From Sphingobium sp. D43FB (GTDB lineage: Bacteria > Pseudomonadota > Alphaproteobacteria > Sphingomonadales > Sphingomonadaceae): DNA of 64,000 nucleotides. Within the stretch, counting starts at the first letter, position 1; the number at the start of each line of letters is the position of its first letter. The stretch lies in contig NZ_NMUA01000003.1 in assembly GCF_002312805.1 (NCBI RefSeq), positions 1-64,000 on the forward strand. Direction: 5' to 3'. A model generated the notes under the pieces. It did not search any database. It was not told where the DNA came from and worked only from the letters and a program-made list of their open reading frames with translations. A program made the translations under genes and the position numbers. Shown one piece after another: positions 18,362-28,273 of this stretch.

Positions 18362-19111
18362 CTACGCCACCTTCCTCGCAAACCAGATATGATGGCTATC
18401 GTCCATGCTACCGGCATAAGCGGGCACCCGCACCGCCTCGACGGCAAAGCCCGCCCGTTCAAGCCTCCGGTCAAAACCCCGCGCCGGATAGGCCGACCAG
18501 ATCGCCAGCACGCCCCCGGATCGCAGCGCGCCATAAGCGGAGCGCAGCCCCCAATTGCAATACAACCGCTCATTTTCGGCCTGGATCAACCCGTCAGGGC
18601 CATTATCGACATCCAGCAGGATCGCGTCGAACCGGTCGCTGGCCGCCGCGATCACATCATGCACGTCGGCGACGTCGATCGTGACGCGCGGGTCGGACAG
18701 ACGATCGGCAAAGACATGCGCCAATGGTCCCCTGGCCCACTCCACGATCTTGGGTACCAGTTCCGCCACGACTATGGCTGCATGCGGCGACCAGGCATCC
18801 AGCGCCGCGCCCAGCGTAAAGCCCATGCCTAGCCCCCCGATCAGCACTTGCCCATCATTATCGGCCAGCCGCTCGCACGTCAGCCGTGCGAGCGCCTCTT
18901 CCGACACATGGTCGCAACTGCCCATCAATTCTTCCGACCCGAACTGGATCGAAAAATCAGCGCCGCTTTTCAGCAGCCGCAACTGTCCGCCGCCGGGAAT
19001 CTCGGCGATATCGATGACTTCGATCGGATGGGAAAAGTCCGCCGCATAAGGAGCGGCATGCAAAGGCAGGACGGGGTCAGCGCGATAGATCGGCGCATGG
19101 GCACTGTGCAA
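18362..19111 (-). CDS. Spermidine synthase-like methyltransferase-fold protein
   Basis: A 249-residue Rossmann-fold protein. QVLIGGLGMGFTLGAALD is the nucleotide/SAM-binding glycine loop, IVVAELVPKIVEWARG gives the acidic end of strand 2, and DAILLDVDNGPDGLIQ is the motif of the spermidine synthase-like branch. The N-terminal beta domain of true SpeE is reduced. The activity could be an aminopropyl- or methyltransferase; I would not assign polyamine synthesis. The start is uncertain: TTG at 19111 is used, with an in-frame CTG three codons upstream. Confidence 0.7.
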   Translation of the reverse strand: MHSAHAPIYRADPVLPLHAAPYAADFSHPIEVIDIAEIPGGGQLRLLKSGADFSIQFGSEELMGSCDHVSEEALARLTCERLADNDGQVLIGGLGMGFTLGAALDAWSPHAAIVVAELVPKIVEWARGPLAHVFADRLSDPRVTIDVADVHDVIAAASDRFDAILLDVDNGPDGLIQAENERLYCNWGLRSAYGALRSGGVLAIWSAYPARGFDRRLERAGFAVEAVRVPAYAGSMDDSHHIWFARKVA

Positions 19112-19196
19112 CTGGTCCAGAAATCATCCTTCAAATGCGGCCGCCAACGGCGCAGGGCGGGCAGCGATGTAGCCGACAGCCGCCCTGCGCCTTATC

Positions 19197-19520
19197 TTAT
19201 TTGCGGGCCTTGCGCGCCGCATAGCGGGCATCGCGCGCCGCCTTGCGTTCAGCTTCCGTCATGGCTGGCGGCGGCAGCGCAGCCTCGGCCGCCGCCTCGC
19301 GCTCGGCCTTGCGCGCGGCTTCCGCTTCTTCTCTCTCGCGCAGCTTGGCTTCACGCCGTTCGCGCGCAGCCGCTTCCTTGGCCAGGCGATTCGCCAGCTT
19401 TTCGGCCTGCTCGGCTTCATCCACCGGCGGCTTGGCCTTCAGCTTTTCCAGCGCCTTCGTCTTGGCATCCTTGGCCGCGGCGACCCTGTCCTGAAAACCG
19501 GGTTCTCTATATCCTCGCAT
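19197..19520 (-). CDS. DUF6481 family charged coiled-coil protein
   Basis: A 107-residue, very Ala/Glu/Lys/Arg-rich protein starting MRGYREPGFQDRVAAAKDAK. A long predicted helix of EAEAARKAEREAAAEAAL type follows, and it ends AARKARK. This composition and the N-terminus match DUF6481, common in sphingomonads and of unknown function. It may bind nucleic acid through its basic charge, which is only inference. Confidence 0.7.
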   Translation of the reverse strand: MRGYREPGFQDRVAAAKDAKTKALEKLKAKPPVDEAEQAEKLANRLAKEAAARERREAKLREREEAEAARKAEREAAAEAALPPPAMTEAERKAARDARYAARKARK

Positions 19521-19896
19521 AAATTCGTCTTAATCCTGTCAATGTCGCGATGCGGTAGCGCATCTGGATAAGATCCAGCATGCTTTGTGCGGCCTGCCAC
19601 CCCATACCTATTCGCCTAAATCCCACACGAGAACGATATTTGCGCGCTTTCATGGGATATCCCGGCTATCAAAGCCAAGGACCGACGCCGTCTCCAGCAA
19701 TAGACGCTGTACTCGCGCCCTACGGACGCCGGTGTCGCATTGCAAGAAGAATGACGGCGGCCTCCCATTGCAGGACAAGCATGGCAGCCCTCCGCCCGGC
19801 TATAAATGCGAGGCCAACGTTCATGACTAGGCTGGCCCACTATACCGGATGTCCGCCCCCATCTACCTATGCATATTGATCCGCACCAGCGCGGGA
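19521..19896. other. 376-base gap with no gene seen
   Basis: This is the stretch between DUF6481 and the stop of the Mur-NRPS fusion. Only short frames with unlikely composition occur. No tRNA, clear terminator or repeat was found. It marks the left edge of the accessory island. Confidence 0.5.
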
Positions 19897-22800
19897 CTAT
19901 GCGGCCAAGACGGCCTCGAACCCTTGCGCTATATGTCGGCTAATAATGTCCGCCAGGGCGTCGACATTGCCGGGCGCGAAATATGTGCCATGGGCGCCAG
20001 GCAGGATGTCGACGCGGTGGCCGCCCGGATAGGCCGCCCGAAATATCTGTTCGGGTGCATCGATCTGACCATAGGGGTTGAGATAGCTGCCCGCCCCGAA
20101 AAGGAGCAATGTGCGACCGGGATAATGAGGGAAACGCCCCTGTTCCATCAAGATGGTCAGCGCGACGGTGCGGCCCCGCCGCATCAACGCCAGCCCCGCT
20201 TCGCGCATGACAAGGCCGCCCTGGCAATTTCCGCCCAGGAACAGGGGCCCTTCCGGCGCTATGGCCATGATCTCATCGGCATAAAGCTTTCCAAGCCCTG
20301 TAAGATTGTCGGCGCTATATTCGACGGCAAGATGGCCGGAGCGCATTCCGAACACAGCGGCCGCATCGCTTAGGCTGGCACTCAGTTGCGCCAATTCCTT
20401 GCCGGTCTGAAAACACCAGAATAGCCGCGGCAGGGAGTTGTCTCCGTTCAGACTGCGTGTCAGCCCAACCTTCCCGAAGGGCCGCCCCGGCCAGGATGCG
20501 AGATGCGACGAGATCTTGGCAGTCAGCCTTTCCCGTATGCCCTGCGGGGACGGCGCATGCGGCAGGTTGCGCCGCGAATCCACCATCAGCGCCAGGACTT
20601 CGACCGTATCGAAACCCGCCTCGAAACCTGCATCAATCGTGATGCCGAACGCGTCTTCGATGGAAAATAAAAGGTTCGCCATCGCCATGGAATCCATGCC
20701 GGCATCGAGCAGGCTGTCGCGCGTCCCCGCTATGAAACCGGCACCCGCCAGCTCGTCGATGATCGCCATCACCCGCTCCTCCGTCGCGGTGCCGGTGGTT
20801 CGCGCGGTCGACGCCCGCGTCAGTTGCGGCGGCAGGGGCAGCGTGTCGCGATCCCGCTTTCCATTGGCGTTGCGGGGAATATGGGGAACCGGCAGGAAAA
20901 CGGACGGCACCATATAAGCGGGCAATAGTTTTTCCAGACGGGCGCGCAGGTCCACGGGGTCCAGCGGGGGGGCGTCTGGCATCAGGACGATATGGGCGAT
21001 CAGGCGATCGGGTGAAGGCGGGTTGGTGGACAAAGAGGCAACCGCATCCATGACGTTGGGCAGGCTGCATAATGCGGCCTCGATCTCCCCCGCTTCGATG
21101 CGGTAGCCCTGAAATTTGAACTGGCTGTCCAGGCGACCCAGATAGATGAAGGCGCCGTCCGGCCCTGTTTTCGCCCGATCTCCGGTCCGGTAAATCCGCA
21201 CGCTGCCTTCCCCTTGGAAATATACCAACGGGAATTGCTGCGCCGTAAGCCCAGGCAGATGCCGATATCCTTTAGCAAGGCCCGAACCGAACAGACATAA
21301 TTCGCCCTCCTCGCCGGGTCGGACGGGCTGCAAATGGTCGTCCAGCAGGCAGGCACCCATATTATCGATCGGTCGACCGATGGTGACCGGCTGACCCGGT
21401 CGGCAGATCGCGAACAGCGCCTCCACCGTCGCTTCTGTCGGGCCATAGGCATTGATGAAGTGCCGGCCTCCGCCCCAACGATCCACCAGCGACGGATGAC
21501 AGGCTTCTCCGGCCACGATGACATGCGTCAGGTCGGGATAATCGCCGGTGGGAATGACGCTCAACGCCGACGGCGTCAGCGACAGATGGGTCAGGCGTGC
21601 CTGCAGGATGAAGCGGCCGACCGGGGGCCCGGATATAGCCTGCATGTCCGTAGGGTAGACCAGGCAGGCGCCAGCAGCCAGTGCCATGGCCATGTCGCCG
21701 ACCGACACGTCGAAGCCGAAACCGTTGACCTGGGATATGCGAGACGCGCGATCGATGCCGAAATGGCGGGGCGCTGCGGTCGCGTAATTGGCAAGGGCAC
21801 CGCAGGAAATCTCAACCGCCTTGGGGCGTCCGGTCGTGCCGGATGTGAAGATCATATAGGCAGGGGCGTCCGGCGATCGGTCATCTATCCGCAGGGCGCG
21901 GTCTGGCCGGTCTCCCCGGTCAGGCAGGTTGCCGCAATTGACAAAAACCAGCCCCCTGTCCGGCAGCGCCGGGCTTGACGCATTGACGACGATCACCTGC
22001 GCTCCGGCATTTGCCAGCATATAGTCGTGCCGCTCGGCAGGCAGGGCCGGATCGAGCGGCAGGAAAACCCCGCCGATCTGGAGGATCGCGAGGAAGGCCG
22101 TAACCCGGTCGACCGTCCGCCCCAGGCAGACGCCGACGCAATCGCCGACCTTCACCCCGGCAGCGGTCAGCGCTTCGCTCAAATCATCGGTCCGGATGAT
22201 CAGGTCGGCATAGGTCAGGCAGCGATGCCCCATCTCGACGGCGGCTGCGGTCGGATGCGTGGCAGCGTGGCCCGCCACTATGGTCAAGAGATCGGGCGGA
22301 GGCGGCCTTTTGTCGCCATAGACGAGTACGGGCTGGTCAACGCTTTCGTCCGCATCGGCAAGGGCGTGGGCCAGCCTCTGGGCCAAGCCTTCACCGGTGC
22401 GTCCCGCCATGACGACCAGGCTATCGTCACGGCGCAAATCGCTCTTTAAGCGCAGCACGAGGTCGGCGAATGCCGAAACATGCTGGCAGGTCACGCCGAT
22501 GGCAAGGCAGGCATCGGCCAGCGCCGCATTGCCATCCATCCCGTGCGCGGCCTCGCCAAGAGCCGCCACAGGCAGGATGAAGTTCGCGTCGGCCATCGAC
22601 AGCGCCTGGGCAAAGGCCGGTGCCATGCGGCGCACCCGGCTGTGCAGTTGCGGCTCGAATATCGTGATCAACCGTCCCGTCGCCGCTTCGCGAAGGGCAG
22701 CGAGGGATGCGGTGATTTCCGCCGGATGATGGGCAAAATCGTCGAAGATGCGAGGCGAGGAGAGCGTCGATATGGGTTGCAACCGCCGCCCTATCCCCTC

Positions 22801-23714
22801 GAAATTGGTCAAGGCCAGGGCGCAGGTCGCAAAATCTGCGCCCAGTTCAAGCGCCATACCCAGCGCCGCCATGGCATTGAGGAGATTATGACGCCCCGGA
22901 ACAGAAAGGCCGATATCGCCCAAACATTGCCCGTGCAGAAACAGGGTAGCGCCACCGTGCGGGTGACGCTCGGCGCGCAGGAGATTTTCTGTGCCGAAAC
23001 CATATGTCAAAACGGAACAGGTCGCTTCGCGCAGCACCGCCCTGACGCCGGGGTCGTCGCCGCAGGCCACGACCTGTCCAGTCGATGGCACGCGCGACAA
23101 AAGGCTTGCGAAGGCCGCCTGCAAGCCGCCCGTCCCGCCATAATGATCGGCATGGTCGTCATCGACGCTCGTCAGGATCGCATGGGAAGGTTGCCACTGC
23201 GCCAATGCGCCATGCGCTTCACAGGCTTCGGTAAGGAATGGCGTAGCGGGCGGACCCAACCGGGCCGGGAGGCGGCCTGCCGTTGAAAAGGACGCGCCCA
23301 GCATATAGCCAAAATCGCCACCCAATGCGGTATCGAGAATATGAACCAGCATCGCCGTGGTCGTCGATTTGCCGTGACTGCCCGCGACACAGATGGCGGC
23401 GCGATCGGCTATCAGTTCGCTCAGTGCTTGCGCGCGTGTCTGGACCGGCACGCCTTCGCGGCGCGCGGTTCGTCGTTCGATATGCGTTTCGGCGATGGCG
23501 GGGCTCGCCACGACATGATCCGCATGCCGCACATGCGCCGGATCGGCATTGGAAAAGACCGACACCCCCTGTTCGCGCAGCAGGCTGAGGCGTACGGGGT
23601 CGCAGGCATCGTCGCTGCCGGTCACGCTATGACCGCCTGCTTCAACAAAAGCGCCAGCGGCAGCATGCCGCTCCCGCCCACGCCGATCAGGTGCAACCGT
23701 CGCCCATCAGACAT
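19897..23714 (-). CDS. MurC-like ligase / NRPS adenylation / carrier / Cys-thioesterase fusion, frameshifted near the 5' end
   Basis: From GTG 23625 an uninterrupted 1,242-residue frame encodes four units. (1) A MurC/Mpl-type ligase at 1-430: P-loop AGSHGKSTTTA at 81-91, TSVDDDHADHYGG, VPGRHNLLNAM and DDFAHHPAEI. (2) An adenylation domain at about 450-930: FTSGTTGRPKA, FDVSVGDM, NAYGPTEAT, YRTGD and NGKRDRD. (3) A carrier domain with GMDSMAM, S979 for phosphopantetheine. (4) A thioesterase with GNCQGG, C1134 as nucleophile, and H1212. No condensation domain is seen. The expected MurC start (MSDGRRLHLIGVGGSGM, ATG 23714) is in another frame; one missing base near 23632-23638 would restore KQAGHSVTGSDD. 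It may be a sequence error or a real mutation. It probably ligates an activated amino acid to a sugar or peptide acceptor; the product is unknown. Confidence 0.8.
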
Positions 23715-24270
23715 CGCCCAGATCGCTTTTGAGCGCATATTCGCTGATCTTTCCCAGTTCGCGCAACACGCGCTCGCGGCCCTGGTCGGTATGCCACCAA
23801 TTTTGCGCGGACAGGTCGCGGGGATCTTCCGGCGGCCGCGCAATAAGCCGCACATGCGGCGGGATATATTTGCGCAGGGTCATGACCGCGCGCCGCATAT
23901 GGAATGGCTTGGCACAGACCGCCATGCTGTTCACCCTGTCCCACCCCAGTTCAGCCTCGATCAACGCCGCTCCGAAATCGGCATTCTCCGCCGTATTGCG
24001 CGCCTCCTTCTCCAACAGGATCGCGGTTTCCGCCACGCCTGACGCAAGCGCATGATCGAGATAGAGCCGCCACTCCGGTACTTTGGCAGGCGTCATGCCA
24101 GCACCCGAAATGAGGATGCGCGACGTCAGCCCGGATTGGTAAAGAGAAATGGCGGGCATCAGGCTGCTGATCGTCGGGCTACAGCATATAAAGGCTATAT
24201 CGACCGCCTCGGGAGGATCATTTGCAAACAGAAACTGACTGATGGCCAGGCGACTATCATATGAATGCAT
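23707..24270 (-). CDS. YdcF/SanA-like DUF218 protein
   Basis: A 187-residue DUF218-fold protein. It shows the order typical of the family: ILISGAG after a strand, ILLEKEARNTAENA, and AKPFHMRRAVMTLRKY. Relatives include ElyC and SanA, which affect envelope and peptidoglycan processes in enterobacteria, and YdcF, which binds SAM. No signal peptide is evident. Its stop overlaps the proposed start of the Mur-NRPS fusion by eight bases (ATGTCTGA), so the two form an operon and probably share a process. That link to cell-wall-type chemistry is inference. Confidence 0.8.
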   Translation of the reverse strand: MHSYDSRLAISQFLFANDPPEAVDIAFICCSPTISSLMPAISLYQSGLTSRILISGAGMTPAKVPEWRLYLDHALASGVAETAILLEKEARNTAENADFGAALIEAELGWDRVNSMAVCAKPFHMRRAVMTLRKYIPPHVRLIARPPEDPRDLSAQNWWHTDQGRERVLRELGKISEYALKSDLGDV

Positions 24271-24925
24271 GCCGCTACCTACCCCAGATCAGCCTGTAAA
24301 ATCGTCGAACCAAACCCGACAATTTCGCTCCATATATGGGACGAAGCCGATCGACTATCTTTCACATATCAGGCTGCTGTCAACGCTCGTCCGCAGCCCA
24401 TATCGACCATCATCCGCACATAGCCAACGGTTGAGCGACCGCAGCATTCGCCAGAATGGAGACGTCTGCAGGCGTGGTGCAGGCGGACAGGACCGCCAAA
24501 GCGACGGCGCGTTGGGGCATCCACGTCCCGACCTGATTTACCGGAACATGCTGCCAAGGCTAGTAAGAATGAGATTCATAGTTCGTGGTTCTATCAACCA
24601 CATTCCAGTTCAGTCTCGACGATGGACGTCCGACATCGATCAGTTGTGAACATGAAGCGCCTGCGCAAGGAACGCCGATGGTCTCAGGAGACGCTTGCCG
24701 AAGAAGCCGGGCTGGATCGGACCTACATCAGCGGCATTGAACGCGTTGTGAAGAACCCCACCGTCACCGTCGCAGGTTAGGCGATCTGCTCGATTAGTAC
24801 TTTTCTCGTATTAAGACACGATATAACACATCTCATATAAGATGCCGAATTTTGCGCGTCGGTCTTAATCTAAAGAGTATGATGATATGGCCACGCGGGC
24901 CTTGGTTGTAGAGTGGAGAGATAGG
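24271..24925. other. 655-base AT-richer gap with only a broken regulator
   Basis: This gap lies upstream of the YdcF-Mur operon and contains its promoter. A 36-residue minus-strand frame (24410-24520), MPQRAVALAVLSACTTPAD, resembles a lipoprotein signal but is too short to trust. A truncated XRE gene lies at 24622-24780. No IS ends were recognised. Confidence 0.45.
24622..24780 (+). pseudogene. Truncated XRE-family HTH regulator
   Basis: Fifty-two residues containing MKRLRKERRWSQETLAEEAG, then LDRTYISGIERVVKNPTVTV. This is the first two-thirds of a standard XRE helix-turn-helix domain. It stops at TAG exactly where the last helices should follow. Either GTG 24646 or ATG 24622 could start it. 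No continuation is seen in another frame, so it is a remnant of a lost regulator, possibly part of a former mobile element. Confidence 0.6.
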
Positions 24926-26305
24926 ATGCAGTTGTTAGTCAGGCTGTTTGTCGCGGTAGCTTTGCTCGCTTCCGCTCCAGCGTCGGCGGACAGTTGGATG
25001 CCACCGATGCGAAAAACCTATCTCTCCCCAGATAAGACCGTTCGGCTCACTGTGATCCCCCGCGATCTTGAGGACCAGCTTTCCTACTTCAGCGACAAAG
25101 TGGGTGGCAAGGAACCTGCCGGTCAACGCCAAGGCGGCGAACCTCAGGCGCGAGCGATTTTGGAAAGAACTAATGGACGAGCTTGGACCAAAATCTGGCA
25201 GACCCCACTCGCTAACGAGGTTGCACCCGTGAGCGCTCTGGTGGCAGACAATGGGAGCTATGTCGTCACCTTCGACAATTGGCACTCAGCGGGTTTTGGT
25301 GACAACGTCGTGGTGATCTATCGCGCGGACGGATCACAGGTCCGGTCAATGCGGCTCCTCGACATCTTGCCGGAGGATTACATACGGGCACTGCCAACAA
25401 GCGTCAGTTCAATCTGGTGGAGCGGCGAGCACGCACTCACGACAGACGATCGGCAATTAGTGTTGAAGGTCGTTATTCCAGGCAGTCGGGGTGCGATTGG
25501 CACGCCGCGTGGCTATTTCGACGTGATAGTCGATTTGGCGACCGGCACTGTAACTCCTCCGTCAGGAGTCGCATGGGACGCTGCGATGGCTGCCGCAGCG
25601 CCGCTGACTGCCAGATCAAAGGCATCGGAAGCCACATGGCGCGCATTCGCCGTCGCCCCTCTTACCGCACCGAAAGATGCCACGGAGGATGCGTGGCGGC
25701 GCTATTTATATCAGGCAGCCAAACGCCTCGCTCCCAAAAATCAAAATGCGATGGGGCTCAGTCCCCGATGGATTCTGCCATCCGAAAATGAGCCTGATTT
25801 TGCGGAGCAAGCGAAAGATATTCGTTCGATATTCGCGAGTTGGGATAAGCCGGACGATCTCATGTTCGCAAGCCCCTCGGCCCCCGAAGCTATGGCGCGT
25901 ACATTGAAAGAGGGGGCTGAATCCGGCGTTCCAGGTCGATTGCACGGATCACGCCTGTTCGTCGCTCTGCCCGAAGCACTTGCACGTGACGTTCGCGTTG
26001 CGCTCAAGGCAACGGGAGCGACAGTGATTGTCTTCGATCCTTCAAATCCAATCCCACAGCGTCCAGAAGCGCTGCGCGAAATGGGGGTTGCGCCAGATCA
26101 GGTTGATGCGGAGGCAACAAAGGCAGCGGCGGCAGCGAAACAGTTTGAGGCCGATGCCGTCCGCTTAGAAGCTTTGGTGCCGCCAGAGCCTGCGATTGCG
26201 AAAAATGATGGCGAAGACACAGAGGAAATCATGGCAGACATCCTAGAGGCGGCGGCAGATCGTGCCACCGAGGAAATGCAAAAGTCGGATGCTCCAAACG
26301 ATTGA
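24926..26305 (+). CDS. Secreted protein of unknown function
   Basis: A 459-residue protein not recognised. MQLLVRLFVAVALLASAPASA is a good Sec signal peptide cut before DSW, so it is probably periplasmic. The ATG at 24926 follows GGAGAGATAGG; the in-frame ATG 13 codons earlier is poor. The body has beta-rich segments (VSALVADNGSYVVTFDNWHS, then GDNVVVIYRADG). The tail is helical and rich in Ala/Glu. Base composition is lower in GC than the core genes around it, and it stands alone between a pseudogene and the tRNA, which suggests transfer. Confidence 0.7.
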   Translation: MQLLVRLFVAVALLASAPASADSWMPPMRKTYLSPDKTVRLTVIPRDLEDQLSYFSDKVGGKEPAGQRQGGEPQARAILERTNGRAWTKIWQTPLANEVAPVSALVADNGSYVVTFDNWHSAGFGDNVVVIYRADGSQVRSMRLLDILPEDYIRALPTSVSSIWWSGEHALTTDDRQLVLKVVIPGSRGAIGTPRGYFDVIVDLATGTVTPPSGVAWDAAMAAAAPLTARSKASEATWRAFAVAPLTAPKDATEDAWRRYLYQAAKRLAPKNQNAMGLSPRWILPSENEPDFAEQAKDIRSIFASWDKPDDLMFASPSAPEAMARTLKEGAESGVPGRLHGSRLFVALPEALARDVRVALKATGATVIVFDPSNPIPQRPEALREMGVAPDQVDAEATKAAAAAKQFEADAVRLEALVPPEPAIAKNDGEDTEEIMADILEAAADRATEEMQKSDAPND

Positions 26306-26450
26306 CGAAAATTGAGCCCATCCAGCACCCACGCCCCACCCACTGGGACGCCCCGGTTTCAAGCCCAAAGGCCCATAAACAAGGCAACTCCTTGGCCACA
26401 AGCCAGAAGGCATTTTCGCTTTGATTTCAGGACTTTCCCTATCGAAGGGA

Positions 26451-26526
26451 TGGTGCCGCTTACAGGACTCGAACCTGTGACCCCCGCATTACGAATGCGA
26501 TGCTCTACCAACTGAGCTAAAGCGGC
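26451..26526 (-). tRNA. tRNA-Thr (CGT anticodon)
   Basis: A 76-base cloverleaf with encoded CCA. The acceptor arms are GCCGCTT and AAGCGGC. The D arm is GCTC-GAGC. The anticodon loop TTCGTAA gives CGT. The T arm is ACAGG-TTCGAGT-CCTGT. All stems pair. This is the only RNA gene identified in the window. Confidence 0.95.
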
Positions 26527-26679
26527 TTGCGGCGGGCAGATAACAGCGGTTGGGGCGCAGGACAAGCGGGCTTTTCAACGAAAGCGCACATCCGCGCCCC
26601 TGTTCACCCCAAATTTACCATCCGCTGCCACTGTCGAGTCCCAGATGAAGCGCTTTTATCTGTTTTAGGGACAGGCCGA

Positions 26680-27981
26680 ATGGACACTCTATGGGGACTC
26701 GATGTCGCCAACGACCGGGACGACGTCGACCATAGCGAAGACGCCGCGATCGACGCGCCGCTGATGGTGGTGTCCGACGAACGGCGGATGCAGGTGCGTG
26801 CCTATAATTATTGGGCCTCGCTGCTGGGCGACCGCGCCTTGCCCTCGATCGAGGATCTCGCGCCCGAAGAACTGGACGATTTCGGCCCCTACAGCATCCT
26901 GCTCGATTTCAGCACCGGTCTCGAAAACCCCTCGGTCGTGTATCTGGGCACCGCGCTGCGGCAGGAATGCGAGATCGAAGGATCGATCACCTATATCGAT
27001 GACGTGCCCGCCCGATCGCTCGTCTCGCGGCTGACCGACCATTATCTCCAGATCATCGCCAATGCCGCGCCGATCGGCTTCGAGGCCGAATTCGTCAACC
27101 AGCGCGGGTCGGACATTCTCTATCGCGGCATATTGATGCCCTTCTCGTCGGATGACGAGACGATCGATTTCGTGTTCGGCGTGATCAACTGGAAGGAATT
27201 GGCGAACGCCCCGATGCGCGCCGCGCTGGAAGAGGAAGTGGGCGACGCCCTGCGCACCGCGCCGCTGCCCGGCCCGACGACCGCAATCTGGGCCGATGGC
27301 CCGACCCAAGCGGAAACGCCCTCTCCCGCGCACGCGCCGGATGACGACGAAATTCTCGACCTGTCCGGCATGGAAGCGCCCGACGAAGAAGCGCCGCTCG
27401 CCGACTGGCTGGCGATCGCCCGCGACGGCGCGGAACGGGTGCGCGTCAGTGAAGCGCGCAGCCATGCCGCCCTCTATCGCGCGATCGGCCTCGCTTATGA
27501 CTTCGCCTTGGTGGCAAAGGCCCGCCCCGACGATTATGCCACATTGCTGGCCGACCACGGCCTCAAGGTGCAGGCGCGCAGCCCGATGACCGCGATCATC
27601 AAGCTCGTCTTCGGCGGCACCTATGACAAGACGCGGATCACCGAATATGCGACCGCGCTCGACCATGGCTGGGCCACGGGCCTGGGCGTGGGATCGCTCG
27701 CCGACTATCTCGCCAGCTACACAGGCGGCCTCAAGGCACTGGTACGCGACGAACGCGCGCTGCGCCGCGCCGAAGCCCCGCCCCGCCCCGACCGCCGCCA
27801 CAAGGCGCGCACCGCCATGCAGGCCGCCAGCGCGCTCGCGCCGGACGCCATCGCCACCGATGCCGATGGCCTGGCCGTCGTCATCGCCCGGCGCGAAGCG
27901 GACGGATCGCTCGCCCTCGTCGCGGCGCTGCCGCAGGATTCGGACCTGGGGCAAAAGGTGATCCTCGCCGCCGCTCGCTGA
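26680..27981 (+). CDS. PAS domain protein
   Basis: A 433-residue soluble protein. Residues about 40-175 form a PAS-like sensor module of the alphaproteobacterial type (NYWASLLGDRALPSIEDL, PYSILLDFS, RGILMPFSSDDETIDFVFGV). The C-terminal half is helical and Ala/Arg-rich with no kinase, GGDEF or HTH motif. It may therefore act as an adaptor. The ATG at 26680 is chosen because the upstream frame runs back to the tRNA. The signal sensed is unknown. Confidence 0.7.
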   Translation: MDTLWGLDVANDRDDVDHSEDAAIDAPLMVVSDERRMQVRAYNYWASLLGDRALPSIEDLAPEELDDFGPYSILLDFSTGLENPSVVYLGTALRQECEIEGSITYIDDVPARSLVSRLTDHYLQIIANAAPIGFEAEFVNQRGSDILYRGILMPFSSDDETIDFVFGVINWKELANAPMRAALEEEVGDALRTAPLPGPTTAIWADGPTQAETPSPAHAPDDDEILDLSGMEAPDEEAPLADWLAIARDGAERVRVSEARSHAALYRAIGLAYDFALVAKARPDDYATLLADHGLKVQARSPMTAIIKLVFGGTYDKTRITEYATALDHGWATGLGVGSLADYLASYTGGLKALVRDERALRRAEAPPRPDRRHKARTAMQAASALAPDAIATDADGLAVVIARREADGSLALVAALPQDSDLGQKVILAAAR

Positions 27982-28273
27982 TCCGACGGCATGGGCGCGC
28001 ACCCATCGCCCGCAACGCGCCGCAAAATACTGGAAAAATCCCTTAAACCCGCTCGACATGCCACCGGGCCGAGCCGATAGTCGCCATCCGAAGCAGTTAT
28101 GGTGCATCATCATATTATTTCAATTTTCAGAAACTTTATTCCACAGCCTGGGTTGAGCCTCCGTTGAGGCGGAGGCATAAAGGCGATCCTAAGCCGGGGA
28201 GTCGCATGGCGGCGTCCAGCCTCTCCTCCGTTCCATGAAAGCGGGAATGTACCCGCTGGTGAGAGGTAGGCGA

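Noticed and set aside
24410..24520. 36-residue lipoprotein-like frame (LSAC lipobox)
   Set aside because: Very short, no strong ribosome site and no independent support; mentioned in the gap entry only.
28099..28167. Possible 22-residue leader peptide with three histidines before gdhB, followed by small hairpins
   Set aside because: No ribosome-binding site and no clear alternative anti-terminator structure; glutamate dehydrogenase control by a His leader would be unexpected.
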